The notes under the pieces were generated by a model. That model was not told the DNA's origin and ran no database searches. It saw only the letters and a program-made list of their open reading frames with translations. From contig NZ_CP162129.1 of assembly GCF_040834005.1 (NCBI RefSeq), forward strand, positions 3,310,001 through 3,374,000: a stretch of DNA of 64,000 bases. The letters run 5' to 3'. Both the position numbers and the translations under genes were made by a program. Below, piece by piece: positions 35,450 through 44,740 of the stretch (within the stretch, counting starts at the first letter, position 1; every line of letters starts with the position of its first letter). This DNA comes from Paenibacillus sp. PL2-23 (GTDB lineage: Bacteria > Bacillota > Bacilli > Paenibacillales > Paenibacillaceae).

Positions 35450-35554
35450 CCTCATCCCTCCACGTCCACGCGTCTTACCCAATCTGCCCAGCTTTTTTTA
35501 GAGTACCGGAATGACGCCTCTCTTATACCCCACATCATATAAACCGCATAGAAA

Positions 35555-35579
35555 AAGACGCCCTCATTCAAGGCGTCTT
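35555..35579 (-). terminator. Terminator after the diguanylate cyclase gene
   Basis: AAGACGCC and GGCGTCTT arms with TTTTC tail on the minus strand, directly after the stop codon. Confidence 0.85.
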
Positions 35580-37472
35580 CTAATGATGATCTCCTACCAT
35601 AATGCAGTTCCGTCCCTTGTGCTTCGCTTCATACAAAGCCATGTCGGCTCTATAGAACAACGATTCCACGCTAATCTTCTCATTGTCGAAGGTCCACTCC
35701 GACACTCCGCATGAGACCGTCACGGACGGGTCTGTCTCCTCCGCCACCTGGGCGCGAATGCGCTCCGCGATACGCAAGGCCTGGTCTGTCCGAATGCCGG
35801 GCAAATAGACGGCGAGTTCTTCCCCGCCCCATCTGGCTGCAATGTCCCCTTGGCGAATTGTGCTGGAGATAATGTTGCTTACCTGTATGAGGATTCGATC
35901 GCCTACTTGATGGCCATACGTGTCATTCACCCGTTTGAAATAATCAATGTCCACAAGAATGAGTGAGCCGAACGAATCCTTGCGCTGTCTGCTCTGAATC
36001 TGCTCGTCCAGATAATGCCGAGCATGAAGACCGGTCAGGTTATCTGTGATAACCATCCTTCTGACCTCGGCATGCAGCGACGCGTTCGTGAAGGCAAGTC
36101 CAATATGCGTGCTCATGACCTGCAGCAGCTTGTAATTGTCGTAGGAGAAAAAATTAGGCACCTTATGCGTAACGAGAATAACGCCTACCACCTCTCCGTC
36201 CACGAAGATTGGAGTGGCGATCAGCGAACGGGAGCCCGTATTGTCCATAAGCTTGGAGGTAACAACGCGAGTATTCCAATAGTCCGATATAATAAGAGGT
36301 TCCTTCGTTCGGTATATAATGCCGCAGAAGCCATACTCCGGCGAGAACTGCTCGCTAGCCATTGCCGGTACATTGCTGGATTTGACGATAAAACGATTGG
36401 TCGGCTTATCAAGCTGAAGCACACAGCAATAGTCGGCTTCGAAGATCGTCAGCAGCTCATTGGTCGCGAATTGGAAGATCTCCTTCACGCGAAGCGACTG
36501 GTTCAGACGTTTGGTCATCTCATTAATTAAACGAAGCTCATTGATAAGCAGGTTCGACTGCTCATACAGCTTGGCGTTCTCGAACGCGGTGCCCGCCGTG
36601 TCGCCCAGCAGCTGGAACGCCGGCAAATCAGACTCATCCCATTTGCCCCGCTCCACCAGAATGCACAGTACGCCATAGGCCGCCTGCTTGCCCGTCATGG
36701 GTACGGCAAGACGCATGGTTCCGTCGCGTTCAAACTCCATGGCCGGCTTGCCCCCTAGGAACGCCTTCGCCACGATATCATGGGCCGTATTCTTGAACAT
36801 AAGAGGCTTGATACGGGGATCTCCATCCACGTAATCCTGCGACAGATACAGATGCACCTCGGAGTTAGGGTACAATGTCTCCAGACTGTAAAGCATCTCC
36901 GTCAGAACGGATGTTACGTCCGTCTGATCGTACAATCGCTTCGCGGCGAGGAACAAGGCTTCTCTTCGATCCGCTTCCTTATCCGTTCGTTCTTGCTGGA
37001 GCAGGAGGTCTCTGACGAACACATGCTCAAAGCTGCGATAGAAGCAGGAGCGGTAATGAAGCGCGGCGGACTCCAGCTCATTCCTTGTGACCGGTGTCCC
37101 GCGCCTCGCGCAGAACACCAGCATAGCCAGTATGGACCGATCCCGTCTACGGCGAATCGGAATGGCGGTAGCGTCCCATTGTGCCGTGCTGACGACGCTG
37201 GCATCGTCAAGCTTCATAGCGGATTCTACAGCAGCCGCGGCGACGACGTCCACCTCTTCGTCCTCCGCTTCCCCACGAGTGGCTCCCTGCCACCGGCCAT
37301 CTTTCGTGTATACACGATATTGCCCCGCCCGGAGAGAAGACAAATCGCCCGCTTCACGCTTCCATGAGGAGAAGCTTTCGGCTAGCAGATTCGGAAGATA
37401 AGGCTCGTCCGCTTCATGAATATCTTCATTGGCAAACCAAATGGGCTGTTCGACCATCCATTCATTGACCAT
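35580..37472 (-). CDS. dgcP: GAF-GAF-GGDEF diguanylate cyclase (DgcP-like)
   Basis: 630 residues, no transmembrane segment seen, so cytosolic. An N-terminal region of about 170 residues is followed by two GAF-type domains (about 175-305 and 320-465) and a GGDEF domain (about 470-628). The active loop reads RWGGEELAVY (GGEEL, active form) preceded by DNLTGLHARHYLD and VDIDYFKRVND; no clear RxxD inhibitory site precedes the loop. Makes cyclic di-GMP. Domain order and placement beside rpsD match B. subtilis DgcP (YtrP). Confidence 0.85.
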   Translation of the reverse strand: MVNEWMVEQPIWFANEDIHEADEPYLPNLLAESFSSWKREAGDLSSLRAGQYRVYTKDGRWQGATRGEAEDEEVDVVAAAAVESAMKLDDASVVSTAQWDATAIPIRRRRDRSILAMLVFCARRGTPVTRNELESAALHYRSCFYRSFEHVFVRDLLLQQERTDKEADRREALFLAAKRLYDQTDVTSVLTEMLYSLETLYPNSEVHLYLSQDYVDGDPRIKPLMFKNTAHDIVAKAFLGGKPAMEFERDGTMRLAVPMTGKQAAYGVLCILVERGKWDESDLPAFQLLGDTAGTAFENAKLYEQSNLLINELRLINEMTKRLNQSLRVKEIFQFATNELLTIFEADYCCVLQLDKPTNRFIVKSSNVPAMASEQFSPEYGFCGIIYRTKEPLIISDYWNTRVVTSKLMDNTGSRSLIATPIFVDGEVVGVILVTHKVPNFFSYDNYKLLQVMSTHIGLAFTNASLHAEVRRMVITDNLTGLHARHYLDEQIQSRQRKDSFGSLILVDIDYFKRVNDTYGHQVGDRILIQVSNIISSTIRQGDIAARWGGEELAVYLPGIRTDQALRIAERIRAQVAEETDPSVTVSCGVSEWTFDNEKISVESLFYRADMALYEAKHKGRNCIMVGDHH

Positions 37473-37631
37473 TGAGCACCTGACCCTTTCCTATCCGTGC
37501 AAGGGGACAACTTTCATTTCTACCATCATACTTTATTTTTAAGAATATTGCACTATCGTTTCCATATTTTATAGGACTATAGGCACTTTTTTGCGGTCCT
37601 TCACTTTTCTATGCGGAGACACCTGTTCTTC

Positions 37632-37659
37632 TTGACTTTTCCCGTGTATCTCCTATAAT
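37632..37659 (+). promoter_or_regulatory. Sigma-A promoter of rpsD
   Basis: TTGACT, 16 bp spacer, TATAAT: near-consensus, as expected for a ribosomal protein gene. Confidence 0.85.
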
Positions 37660-37665
37660 ATTAAT

Positions 37666-37832
37666 TGTTGAAAACATGGGCGTACGGTTTTGTGTCACCC
37701 TCAGGTTTGTGTTCACTGTCAGGCCAGCGGCTGAAGTGCTTGTCAGGGATTGGGCTTCCATCCATTGAACATATTCCGCGCAACACAACCCCATTCTCAA
37801 ACATTCCATTTGATGAAGGAGTTCATTGACAC
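37666..37832 (+). promoter_or_regulatory. rpsD 5' leader, candidate S4 autoregulatory region
   Basis: About 167 nt separate the predicted transcription start from the rpsD ATG. Firmicute rpsD mRNAs are known to carry leaders bound by S4, and this length fits. I see no internal terminator, so control would be at translation. I could not verify a conserved fold by eye. Confidence 0.45.
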
Positions 37833-38432
37833 ATGGCACGTTATACAGGACCTAAATTTAAATTAAGCCGCCGCCTGGGCATTTCCCTTAGCGGTACTGG
37901 CAAAGACTTGAAGCGCCCATTCCCTCCGGGACAGCACGGCCCGAACCAACGCAGAAAGATGAGCGGCTACGGCGTTCAATTGCAAGAGAAACAAAAGCTT
38001 CGCCACATGTACGGCATGAACGAAAAACCGTTCCGCAACCTGTACGACAAAGCGGCTAAGATGAAAGGTAAAGCGGGCGATAACTTCATGGCGCTTCTGG
38101 AAAGCCGCCTGGACAACCTGGTTTACCGTCTTGCATTCGCGAACTCCCGCGCTGGCGCTCGTCAGCTGGTAGCTCACGGTCACGTGACTGTAAACGGCAA
38201 GAAAGTCGACATCGCTTCCTACACGGTAGCTGTTGGCGACGTTATCGGCCTGCGCGAGCGCAGCCGCTCCCTGAAATCCATCAAGGAAGCTCTGGAAGGC
38301 CGTCATCACCTTCCGAACTACCTGGAATTCAGCGAGCAAGCTATGGAAGGCAAGTACGTTCGCCTGCCTGACCGCTCCGAGCTGAGCCAAGAGATCGACG
38401 AGAAGCAAATCGTCGAGTTCTACAGCCGTTAA
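37833..38432 (+). CDS. rpsD: 30S ribosomal protein S4
   Basis: 199-residue primary 16S rRNA-binding protein that nucleates 30S assembly. It has the N-terminal [16 protein letters not shown] and the S4 RNA-binding domain (about 90-155: [29 protein letters not shown]). The N-terminal zinc cysteines of some S4 proteins are absent (C-minus form). AAGGAG precedes the ATG. Single-gene unit with leader and terminator. In B. subtilis tyrS is next to it; tyrS is not here. Confidence 0.98.
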   Translation: MARYTGPKFKLSRRLGISLSGTGKDLKRPFPPGQHGPNQRRKMSGYGVQLQEKQKLRHMYGMNEKPFRNLYDKAAKMKGKAGDNFMALLESRLDNLVYRLAFANSRAGARQLVAHGHVTVNGKKVDIASYTVAVGDVIGLRERSRSLKSIKEALEGRHHLPNYLEFSEQAMEGKYVRLPDRSELSQEIDEKQIVEFYSR

Positions 38433-38450
38433 TAGCAAGAAGCGAAAGAA

Positions 38451-38482
38451 AAACCTTGAACCTGCCGGTTCAAGGTTTTTTT
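38451..38482 (+). terminator. Terminator after rpsD
   Basis: AACCTTGAACC-TGCC-GGTTCAAGGTT followed by seven T residues. Confidence 0.93.
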
Positions 38483-38485
38483 CGT

Positions 38486-40018
38486 TTATTCAGCTGGTTT
38501 GACGGGAGCGGCGATCGGTTTAACCTCCGGTGTTGAAGCCGCTGCTCCTGTTGCTGTTGCAGTTGTTGGGATCGCCTTGGACGTGAGCCCTCTTATCAGC
38601 TGATTCACATCGATGCCCGACACGCTCTTCAGCATCTCCGGCGCTGTGGCCATCAGAGAGGTCACGTAGTTGCTTACACGCGCCGCGCCTTCTCCATTCC
38701 CTGTGTCCACAACCGTCAGCTTGTCGATGGAGCTGATTGGCTCAGCCACTTTGCCTGCAAGCTCAGGCAGCATCTTCACAATAATATCGAGAACGGCCGC
38801 TTCGCCGAATTTCGCGAACGCGTCGGCCAGCTTCTCCTTCGCCTCCGCTTCCGCAAGACCGCGCAGACGAATAACCTCTGCCTCTGCCGTACCTTTTGCC
38901 CGCTCAGCCTCGGCAACCGCCAGACCATCCAAGCGCTTCTGCGACGCTTGAGCCTTCGCTTCCGCCTCGATACGATATTGCAAAGCATCTGCTTCGCGCA
39001 GTCGCTTCGACTTGTCGGCTTCCGCCGCCTGCTCCACCGCATAACGGTCCGCGTCCGCCTTCTTCTTCACCTCAGCGTCATACTGCTTCTCGCGACGCAG
39101 AATTTCCTTCGCTTCCAGATCGATTTCCCGCTCCTTGCGCACCAGCTCGACCTTCATCTGCTCCTCGACAACGCTCTGCTTGGCGCGAGCCTCTTGAATG
39201 GAGTATGCCTGATCCGCCTCGGCTTTGGCTGTGTCCTGATCGCGCTTGAAGGAAGCGACCTTCATCTCCTTGTCCTTCTCCGCCTCCGCGATGTTGGTAT
39301 CGCGAAGCAGCTCCGCCTTTTGTCCCGCTTCCGACGCAAGCGCCTTCTGAATTCTCGCGTCCCGTACCGCTTCTGCCTCTGCGATCTCGGCATCCCGCTT
39401 CACGGCTGCGATTCTCGGCTTGCCGAGCGCATCCAAATACCCGTGCTTATCGCGCAAATCCTTGATTGTAAACGAGACGATCTGCAGGCCCATCTTCTTC
39501 AGATCCTTGGCCGCAACACCCTGCACCTCTTGAGCGAATTTATCGCGATTCCGGTAAACTTCCTCCACCGTCATGGAGCCAAGAATCGCCCTCAGATGAC
39601 CTTCCAGCACCTCCTGAGCTTCACCCTTCAGCGCTTCAGTCGGCTTGCCCAGGAACTGCTCGGCTGCTGTCGCCACATCCTCCACAGCACCGCCAATCTT
39701 AATGATCGCTACTCCGTCAGCCATTACCGGAACGCCCTGCTCTGTATAGACCTCCGGCGTCGAGACGTCCAGCTTATGGGAAAGCAGCGACAGAAACTCC
39801 GCCTTCTGGAATACCGGCAATATAAAAGCGCCGCCGCCGCGAATAATTTTGACCTTGCGGCCGGATTCGTCAACAGCTGTATTGCGAGTGCCCAGGAAGG
39901 AGCCCGTTACAAGCATTGCTTCATCCGGGCTGACCGTTTTGTACCTCGCCCAGAATGCCAATCCTAATACGATAATAACTCCAACTACAATTGACGGTAT
40001 CACAAACACTTCTGGCAT
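38486..40018 (-). CDS. floT: Flotillin-like protein FloT (YuaG)
   Basis: Membrane scaffold that organises functional membrane microdomains. 510 residues: N-terminal hydrophobic segment (about 5-24), SPFH/band-7 domain (about 30-200), and a long Ala/Glu/Lys-rich coiled coil (about 205-400) with repeated AEAEA-type motifs, then a C-terminal tail rich in Thr/Ala. AAAGGTG precedes the ATG. It follows yuaF by 18 bp as in B. subtilis; the third gene of that operon (yuaI) is absent. Confidence 0.94.
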   Translation of the reverse strand: MPEVFVIPSIVVGVIIVLGLAFWARYKTVSPDEAMLVTGSFLGTRNTAVDESGRKVKIIRGGGAFILPVFQKAEFLSLLSHKLDVSTPEVYTEQGVPVMADGVAIIKIGGAVEDVATAAEQFLGKPTEALKGEAQEVLEGHLRAILGSMTVEEVYRNRDKFAQEVQGVAAKDLKKMGLQIVSFTIKDLRDKHGYLDALGKPRIAAVKRDAEIAEAEAVRDARIQKALASEAGQKAELLRDTNIAEAEKDKEMKVASFKRDQDTAKAEADQAYSIQEARAKQSVVEEQMKVELVRKEREIDLEAKEILRREKQYDAEVKKKADADRYAVEQAAEADKSKRLREADALQYRIEAEAKAQASQKRLDGLAVAEAERAKGTAEAEVIRLRGLAEAEAKEKLADAFAKFGEAAVLDIIVKMLPELAGKVAEPISSIDKLTVVDTGNGEGAARVSNYVTSLMATAPEMLKSVSGIDVNQLIRGLTSKAIPTTATATGAAASTPEVKPIAAPVKPAE

Positions 40019-40036
40019 GTGAACAGCACCTTTCTC

Positions 40037-40561
40037 CTATAGATTCAAGTTTAATTCAGACACGTACAGGACACCCTCTCGAACCTCGACCACGACGACC
40101 CTGGAGCCATCCGCTATCTCTGCGCCGTCAAAGCTGGCCGCAATTTGATTCGTATTGCCCGCGCCAACCTTGACCATCACCTCGCCATAGCCCTTAGCCG
40201 GAATGGGAACAATCACATCGCCAAGCGCGCCAGCCAGCGAGGTTACCGAGTAGGCAATGGAGCTTTCGCTGTCTTCCATCGGTCTAACGTACAAGAAATA
40301 GACGGCAACCGCACCCGCAATTGCGATCAGCACCGCAGCAAGCACGATGAGCGGCCCTGCCAGGCTCGTGTAACGCTCCATAAGGAAGCCCGCCCCGCCA
40401 AAAATCGTAATGCCGCCGACGATGGTCATGGGCTGCAGAAAGTCCACAGCCAGAAAGTCAAAAACGCCATCCAGCGCCTGGCTCAAAAAATCTCCGAAGA
40501 TAACGCTGACAATCGCATACAGGATGCCGCCAATCAAACAAGCCATGTAGACCGATTCCAT
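40037..40561 (-). CDS. yuaF: NfeD-like membrane protein YuaF
   Basis: 174 residues from MESVYMACLIGGILY (ATG 40561, GGAGGGG upstream). Three or four hydrophobic segments (about 5-25, 45-62, 70-95) precede a C-terminal OB-fold NfeD domain with GALGDVIVPIPAKGYGEVMV and DGSRVVVVEVREGVLYV. NfeD proteins work with flotillins; yuaF-floT is a sigma-W operon in B. subtilis, and a sigma-W-type promoter is found here. Confidence 0.9.
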   Translation of the reverse strand: MESVYMACLIGGILYAIVSVIFGDFLSQALDGVFDFLAVDFLQPMTIVGGITIFGGAGFLMERYTSLAGPLIVLAAVLIAIAGAVAVYFLYVRPMEDSESSIAYSVTSLAGALGDVIVPIPAKGYGEVMVKVGAGNTNQIAASFDGAEIADGSRVVVVEVREGVLYVSELNLNL

Positions 40562-40611
40562 TTCACCCCTCCTTCCATCCTGTTGCTTAGTCTGTTTGAA
40601 GTTCTCCATCT

Positions 40612-40639
40612 AATACGCCATTTATTGACAAACGTTTCT
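40612..40639 (-). promoter_or_regulatory. ECF sigma-W-type promoter of yuaF-floT
   Basis: Minus strand AGAAAC (-35, consensus TGAAAC), 16 bp spacer, CGTATT (-10, consensus CGTA). The position about 50 bp before yuaF agrees with sigma-W control of this operon in Bacillus. Confidence 0.8.
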
Positions 40640-40715
40640 TAAAAAATGAATTTAAATTTCATACCTCCCTCACCTCACCCGCTCGGGCTGTCAAATCCGC
40701 CTTTTTTCTTGAATG

Positions 40716-40751
40716 CCAAAAATAGCGGCAAGCCCTTTCAAGGCTGCCGCT
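40716..40751 (-). terminator. Terminator after the 50-codon small gene
   Basis: AGCGGCAGCC pairs with GGCTTGCCGCT (one bulged base), followed by ATTTTTGG on the minus strand. Confidence 0.65.
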
Positions 40752-40890
40752 TCTTGGCATTGTATTTGCTATAAAGCCGATTCATAATGTCGCGGCCGGT
40801 CGGCGTCTGCGCCAGGCCGCCCTTGGCCGTCTCCCGATGCTCAGAGGGCATCGTCTCCGCCACCCGCCCAGGTGAAGCTTTTGTTGCCAT
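40738..40890 (-). CDS. Small hypothetical protein (50 aa)
   Basis: ATG at 40890 to TGA at 40738. The peptide begins MATKASPGRVAETMPSEH and ends NRLYSKYNAKKRQP; it is hydrophilic, basic at the end and has no transmembrane segment or cysteine. Support comes from codon usage like its neighbours and from a terminator placed directly over its stop. The ribosome site is weak (GGAACCC). The family was not recognised; a small spore or regulatory protein is possible but unproven. Confidence 0.5.
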   Translation of the reverse strand: MATKASPGRVAETMPSEHRETAKGGLAQTPTGRDIMNRLYSKYNAKKRQP

Positions 40891-40982
40891 GGGTTCCGAA
40901 TTTTTAAAAAGATGATGGGTCAGGGTCTGATCATTCGCGCAACAGACTCATCCGGCGAACGCGGAGATATAGGCTTAATTGA

Positions 40983-41174
40983 TTACTTTTGGCGGCGCTG
41001 CCGGTTAAATCTTGCATACATCACAAGCGCAGCAATCATCATGGCGCCAAAGCCAACATTGCTAGCGAGCTCCGCTTCCATTCCCAGCAGCATGCAGACA
41101 TTCGTCACCAAGCTTTTTGTCAGCAACGCAACCGCTATCAACATTATAGGGCGAATGATGTTATACCTTTTCAT
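40983..41174 (-). CDS. Small two-helix membrane protein
   Basis: 63 residues from MKRYNIIRPIMLI (ATG 41174) with a very strong GAGGAGGA seven bases upstream. Two hydrophobic helices (about 8-26 and 34-52) joined by GMEAELASN, ending in a basic tail RFNRQRRQK. No family was recognised. A possible promoter TTGTAT, 18 bp, TATGAT lies about 30 bp upstream on the same strand. Confidence 0.7.
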   Translation of the reverse strand: MKRYNIIRPIMLIAVALLTKSLVTNVCMLLGMEAELASNVGFGAMMIAALVMYARFNRQRRQK

Positions 41175-41565
41175 GAGATTCCTCCTCGCGTTATACATCC
41201 ATCATACGACCACAATTCATCGAAATACAAGTAAAAAGACAAACCACCTCGATTACAGCGAATTGTCTCGCAGGAATGGGAAACGGGATAATTCCGATCT
41301 TGATCTGCATAGTCCGCTCCTCTGAATCGCATGGATCACTTATTTTCCACATTGTAGCGTTAGGAGAAGGCCATGGCAATGAATCCAACCCAGATTGGAA
41401 AACATTTGCCCCTGTTCATGCGTCTTAATATAAGAATACGCGTCGAACGATTGACGAGAAGCTCTGCCGCACTCGACAAAGTCGGACAAGAGTCGCCTTC
41501 ATTTATGTAACTACTGGGGATTTATGCTATAATGATAATGCTATTTTGGAGGAGGAGTCATTAGG
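41175..41565. other. Divergent intergenic region between the small membrane gene and the PBP gene
   Basis: 391 bp holding the two divergent promoters. A 65-codon minus-strand open frame (41191-41388) exists but lacks a ribosome site and looks random. I see no repeat or riboswitch. Confidence 0.5.
41525..41533 (+). promoter_or_regulatory. Extended -10 promoter of the PBP gene
   Basis: TGCTATAAT, a perfect extended -10, lies 33 bp before the ATG; the -35 at the right distance is weak. Confidence 0.6.
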
Positions 41566-44500
41566 ATGCAAGAAGAAAAGCAACCATCGTCAAACAAACC
41601 CTACGGCAAATGGCGATTATTTGGACTGGTCTCTTTTATAACGTTCAAATGGATCATTTATTTCGGCATATTTTTTGGCCTTCTGGCTGGAGGAGCGGTG
41701 ACCGGCTATGTGGCGGCTCTGGTCAAGGATGAAGAGATTCGGCCGCAATCGCTCATTCAGAACAAGGTCGGCGAATATTCGATGACGGGCTACGTGTACT
41801 TCAACGACGATTCGCTGGTGGGACAGCTTCGCACCGACGAGGACCGGATCGTCATTACATATGATGAAATTCCGCAGCCCGTGATCGACGCATTGCTCGC
41901 GACAGAAGACAATAACTTCTTCGAGCACAATGGCGTTGACATCAACGGTCTTGGCCGGGCCGTGAAGCAGAAGCTATTCAACGAGGACACGCAGACAGGC
42001 GGCAGCACGCTGACCCAGCAGCTGGCGAGACGCGTATTCCTCAGTCTGGATCGGACCGACAGCCGCAAGATCAAAGAAATTTTCCTGTCGCTCAGAATGG
42101 AGCGTTATCTGACGAAGGAGGAGATTCTTGCCGCCTATCTGAACAAGATGCCGTTCGGCAACGGCTCTAACGGCTATCAGGTATTCGGCATCAAAGCCGC
42201 AGCCAAAGGCATCTTCGGAATTACGGACCTGAACAAGCTCAATGTCGCACAATCCGCGTATCTTGCCGGCCTGCCGCAGCTGCCGTCGCTGTACAACGCC
42301 TTTAACGGCACGGGCCAATTCAATGAGGCCGGCTTTGAGCGCGCCATCAAACGGCAGCAGCTCGTGCTGACACGCATGCTTGAGACAGGGAAAATTACGC
42401 AAGAGGAATACGATGCCGCACTCCAATTCGATATGCGGGCATCGCTTGCTCCTCCAAGCGAAAAAGCGTACACCACGTACCCTTATCTCATGCTGGAGGC
42501 GGAGCGCCAAGCAGCCGAGGTGCTGCTCATGCAAGAGGACCCTTCCCTGACGAAGGAGGATCTGCGCAAGAAAGAAAATGCAGCCTTGATCGAGGAGGCG
42601 CGAGAGCAGCTGCTTCGCGGCGGCTATCATGTCTACACGACAATCGACAAGCGTGTCTACGACATCATGCGCGAAATTGCAAGCAACGAAGAAAACTTCA
42701 CGCCTTACAGCGAGGAGAAGGGCTTGGAGCAGATTGCCGGCGTAATGCTCGACCATAAGACGGGCGCGATAATCGGCATGCTGGAAGGCCGAGACTTCTA
42801 CGAGGAGCAGATGAACTTCGCAACGCAGATGATTCGTCAGCCAGGCTCCACGATGAAGACGCTCGCCGCTTATTTGCCGGCTATCGAGAGCGGCATCGTG
42901 CAGCCCGGCAGCATAGTCGACGACGCGCCGCTTGTTATGCGGGACGGCCAGAAGGGCTATCATCTCCCGATGAACGTCACAAACAAGTTTTTGGGACTGG
43001 TCACTGCGCGGGAAGCGCTGAACAAGTCCTTGAACCTGCCGGCGCTCAAAATTTTCAACGAAGAGGTTACCATTGAGAAGTCGTGGGAGTTTGTCAGAAG
43101 CCTGGGCATTACAACGCTGCAGCCAGAGGATGCTTATTCTCAGACAGGCGTAATCGGCGGATTGAGCCTCGGTGTTTCCGTCGAAGAACTAACGAACGCT
43201 TACGGCTCCATTCCGAACCAAGGCGTACTGCTGGATGCTTATATGATCCAGAAAATTACGGACGCCAACGGCAAAATTATTTTCGAACACAAGGACCAGC
43301 CGAAACGCGTTTTCTCTGAGCAAAGCGCATTTCTTATGACGGATATGCTGAGAACGGTCATTTCGGACCCAACAGGCACCGGCTATTCCGTTTCCAAGCA
43401 ATTTAACCAATACGGCAAAATCCCGGTCGCAGGCAAAACGGGCTCTACCCAGAGCTACGGAGACGTATGGTTTATGGGCTTTACGCCGGACGTTACGCTT
43501 GGCGTGTGGGCCGGCTACGAGGAGCAGATCAACTCGCTGTCCAACAATGGACGCACGAGAGCGCGCTCCATCTGGACGCTCATTATGAACAGACTGACGG
43601 AGGAGAAGCCGGAGCTGTTCGTGACAGAGGCATTCGCGAAGCCTGAGGGCATCGTGAAGATGACGGTTTCCAGCGCCAGCGGCTTGCTGCCCACTCAGCT
43701 TACAACAGCGGCCGGCATGCTGGTGACCGACTGGTTCAACAAGGAATTTGTGCCGAAGGAATCTGACGACGCTTTGGTCAATATGAAATACATTAAGTAC
43801 GAGGGCATCAATTACGTGCCGAATGAAGCCACGCCAGAGGATATGCTGAAGGAGAAAATTGTAGTGAAGCGGAAGAAGCCGCTTGACGTGCTTATGGATG
43901 AGATCAAGGAAGCGCAATCCAAGCTGCCAGCGAAAAACCGACGGCCGCTTGAGGTATATGTTCCAGCAGACGCCGGCAACGATGCGCCTTCCAAGGTTGA
44001 TCCTCGCGCAGACGATGGAGCGCTCCCGGCACCGCCGAACAATGTGCAATTGAAAGAAGGGGCGAACGGCTCGGTAACGATTACCTTCTCGGACAGCAAG
44101 TCGCCAGACATCGTCGGTTATCGTCTGTACCGCTCCGTTAACCAGGGGCCATTCGTCAAATTCGGCGATTCCATCCATTACGGGGAGAGCTATACGTTCA
44201 GCTTCCAGGCCTCGACGAATGAAGCTTCGTCTTATTATGTCGCCGCTGTAGACGTCGTGGGCAAGGAATCGCCGCAAGGCGAGGTGTTGATGCTGGGCAA
44301 TCCGCCATTCCTGCCGGAGATGCCGATACCGGGCATGCCGGACGGCAATGATGGAACGGAGAATGGCGGCGAGGATGGCGAGCCTGGCGAAGACGGCAGC
44401 GCGCCAACGGCTCCTCCGGCAGCGCCGACAGGCCTGCAAGCGCAGCGTGCCGCGCTCAGCATCATTCTGAGCTGGGCGGGGAATCCCGTATCGGATCAAG

Positions 44501-44679
44501 TGACCGCCTACCATATTTATTACAGCGCCAACAATGATGGCAGCTATGTGAAGCTGGCGACCACGTCGCAGACTAGCTTTGAGCATATGGCCCCGATGTC
44601 CAAGGGCAGCTATCAAATCACTGCCGAGAATAGCGTTGGAGTATCTCTCCCCTCCTCCGCCATCTCAGCAAGCGAATGA
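41566..44679 (+). CDS. Class A penicillin-binding protein (PBP1A-type) with two C-terminal fibronectin III domains
   Basis: Bifunctional peptidoglycan synthase, 1,037 residues. Short cytoplasmic tail, one transmembrane helix (about 25-52), GT51 transglycosylase domain (about 80-270) with catalytic Glu114 in ATEDNNFFEHNG, then the transpeptidase domain (about 370-680) with PGSTMK (Ser428, Lys431), NKSLNLPALK and AGKTGSTQS (Lys624). Residues about 825-905 and 945-1035 are fibronectin-III-like, separated by a Pro/Gly/Glu-rich linker. GGAGGAGGAG precedes the ATG. Ends at a strong terminator shared with acsA. Confidence 0.93.
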   Translation: MQEEKQPSSNKPYGKWRLFGLVSFITFKWIIYFGIFFGLLAGGAVTGYVAALVKDEEIRPQSLIQNKVGEYSMTGYVYFNDDSLVGQLRTDEDRIVITYDEIPQPVIDALLATEDNNFFEHNGVDINGLGRAVKQKLFNEDTQTGGSTLTQQLARRVFLSLDRTDSRKIKEIFLSLRMERYLTKEEILAAYLNKMPFGNGSNGYQVFGIKAAAKGIFGITDLNKLNVAQSAYLAGLPQLPSLYNAFNGTGQFNEAGFERAIKRQQLVLTRMLETGKITQEEYDAALQFDMRASLAPPSEKAYTTYPYLMLEAERQAAEVLLMQEDPSLTKEDLRKKENAALIEEAREQLLRGGYHVYTTIDKRVYDIMREIASNEENFTPYSEEKGLEQIAGVMLDHKTGAIIGMLEGRDFYEEQMNFATQMIRQPGSTMKTLAAYLPAIESGIVQPGSIVDDAPLVMRDGQKGYHLPMNVTNKFLGLVTAREALNKSLNLPALKIFNEEVTIEKSWEFVRSLGITTLQPEDAYSQTGVIGGLSLGVSVEELTNAYGSIPNQGVLLDAYMIQKITDANGKIIFEHKDQPKRVFSEQSAFLMTDMLRTVISDPTGTGYSVSKQFNQYGKIPVAGKTGSTQSYGDVWFMGFTPDVTLGVWAGYEEQINSLSNNGRTRARSIWTLIMNRLTEEKPELFVTEAFAKPEGIVKMTVSSASGLLPTQLTTAAGMLVTDWFNKEFVPKESDDALVNMKYIKYEGINYVPNEATPEDMLKEKIVVKRKKPLDVLMDEIKEAQSKLPAKNRRPLEVYVPADAGNDAPSKVDPRADDGALPAPPNNVQLKEGANGSVTITFSDSKSPDIVGYRLYRSVNQGPFVKFGDSIHYGESYTFSFQASTNEASSYYVAAVDVVGKESPQGEVLMLGNPPFLPEMPIPGMPDGNDGTENGGEDGEPGEDGSAPTAPPAAPTGLQAQRAALSIILSWAGNPVSDQVTAYHIYYSANNDGSYVKLATTSQTSFEHMAPMSKGSYQITAENSVGVSLPSSAISASE

Positions 44680-44690
44680 GAAGGCAAATC

Positions 44691-44738
44691 AAGAAGGCCG
44701 CCGGGCTCCAACAGGAGCCCGGCGGCCTTCTTCTTGTT
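44691..44738. terminator. Bidirectional terminator between the PBP gene and acsA
   Basis: AAGAAGGCCGCCGGGCTCC and its complement, four-base loop; T-rich on both sides. Confidence 0.9.
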
Positions 44739-44740
44739 CA

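Noticed and set aside
37632-37832. T-box or tyrosyl-tRNA-type leader carried over from a lost tyrS
   Set aside because: No T-box consensus or terminator/antiterminator pair is visible; the promoter leads straight into rpsD.
41191-41388. 65-codon minus-strand open frame upstream of the PBP gene
   Set aside because: No ribosome site, composition not protein-like, and it overlaps the promoter of the small membrane gene.
41525-41545. Fur-like box at the PBP promoter (TATAATGATAATGC)
   Set aside because: Only the left half-site matches; the right half differs at three or more positions.
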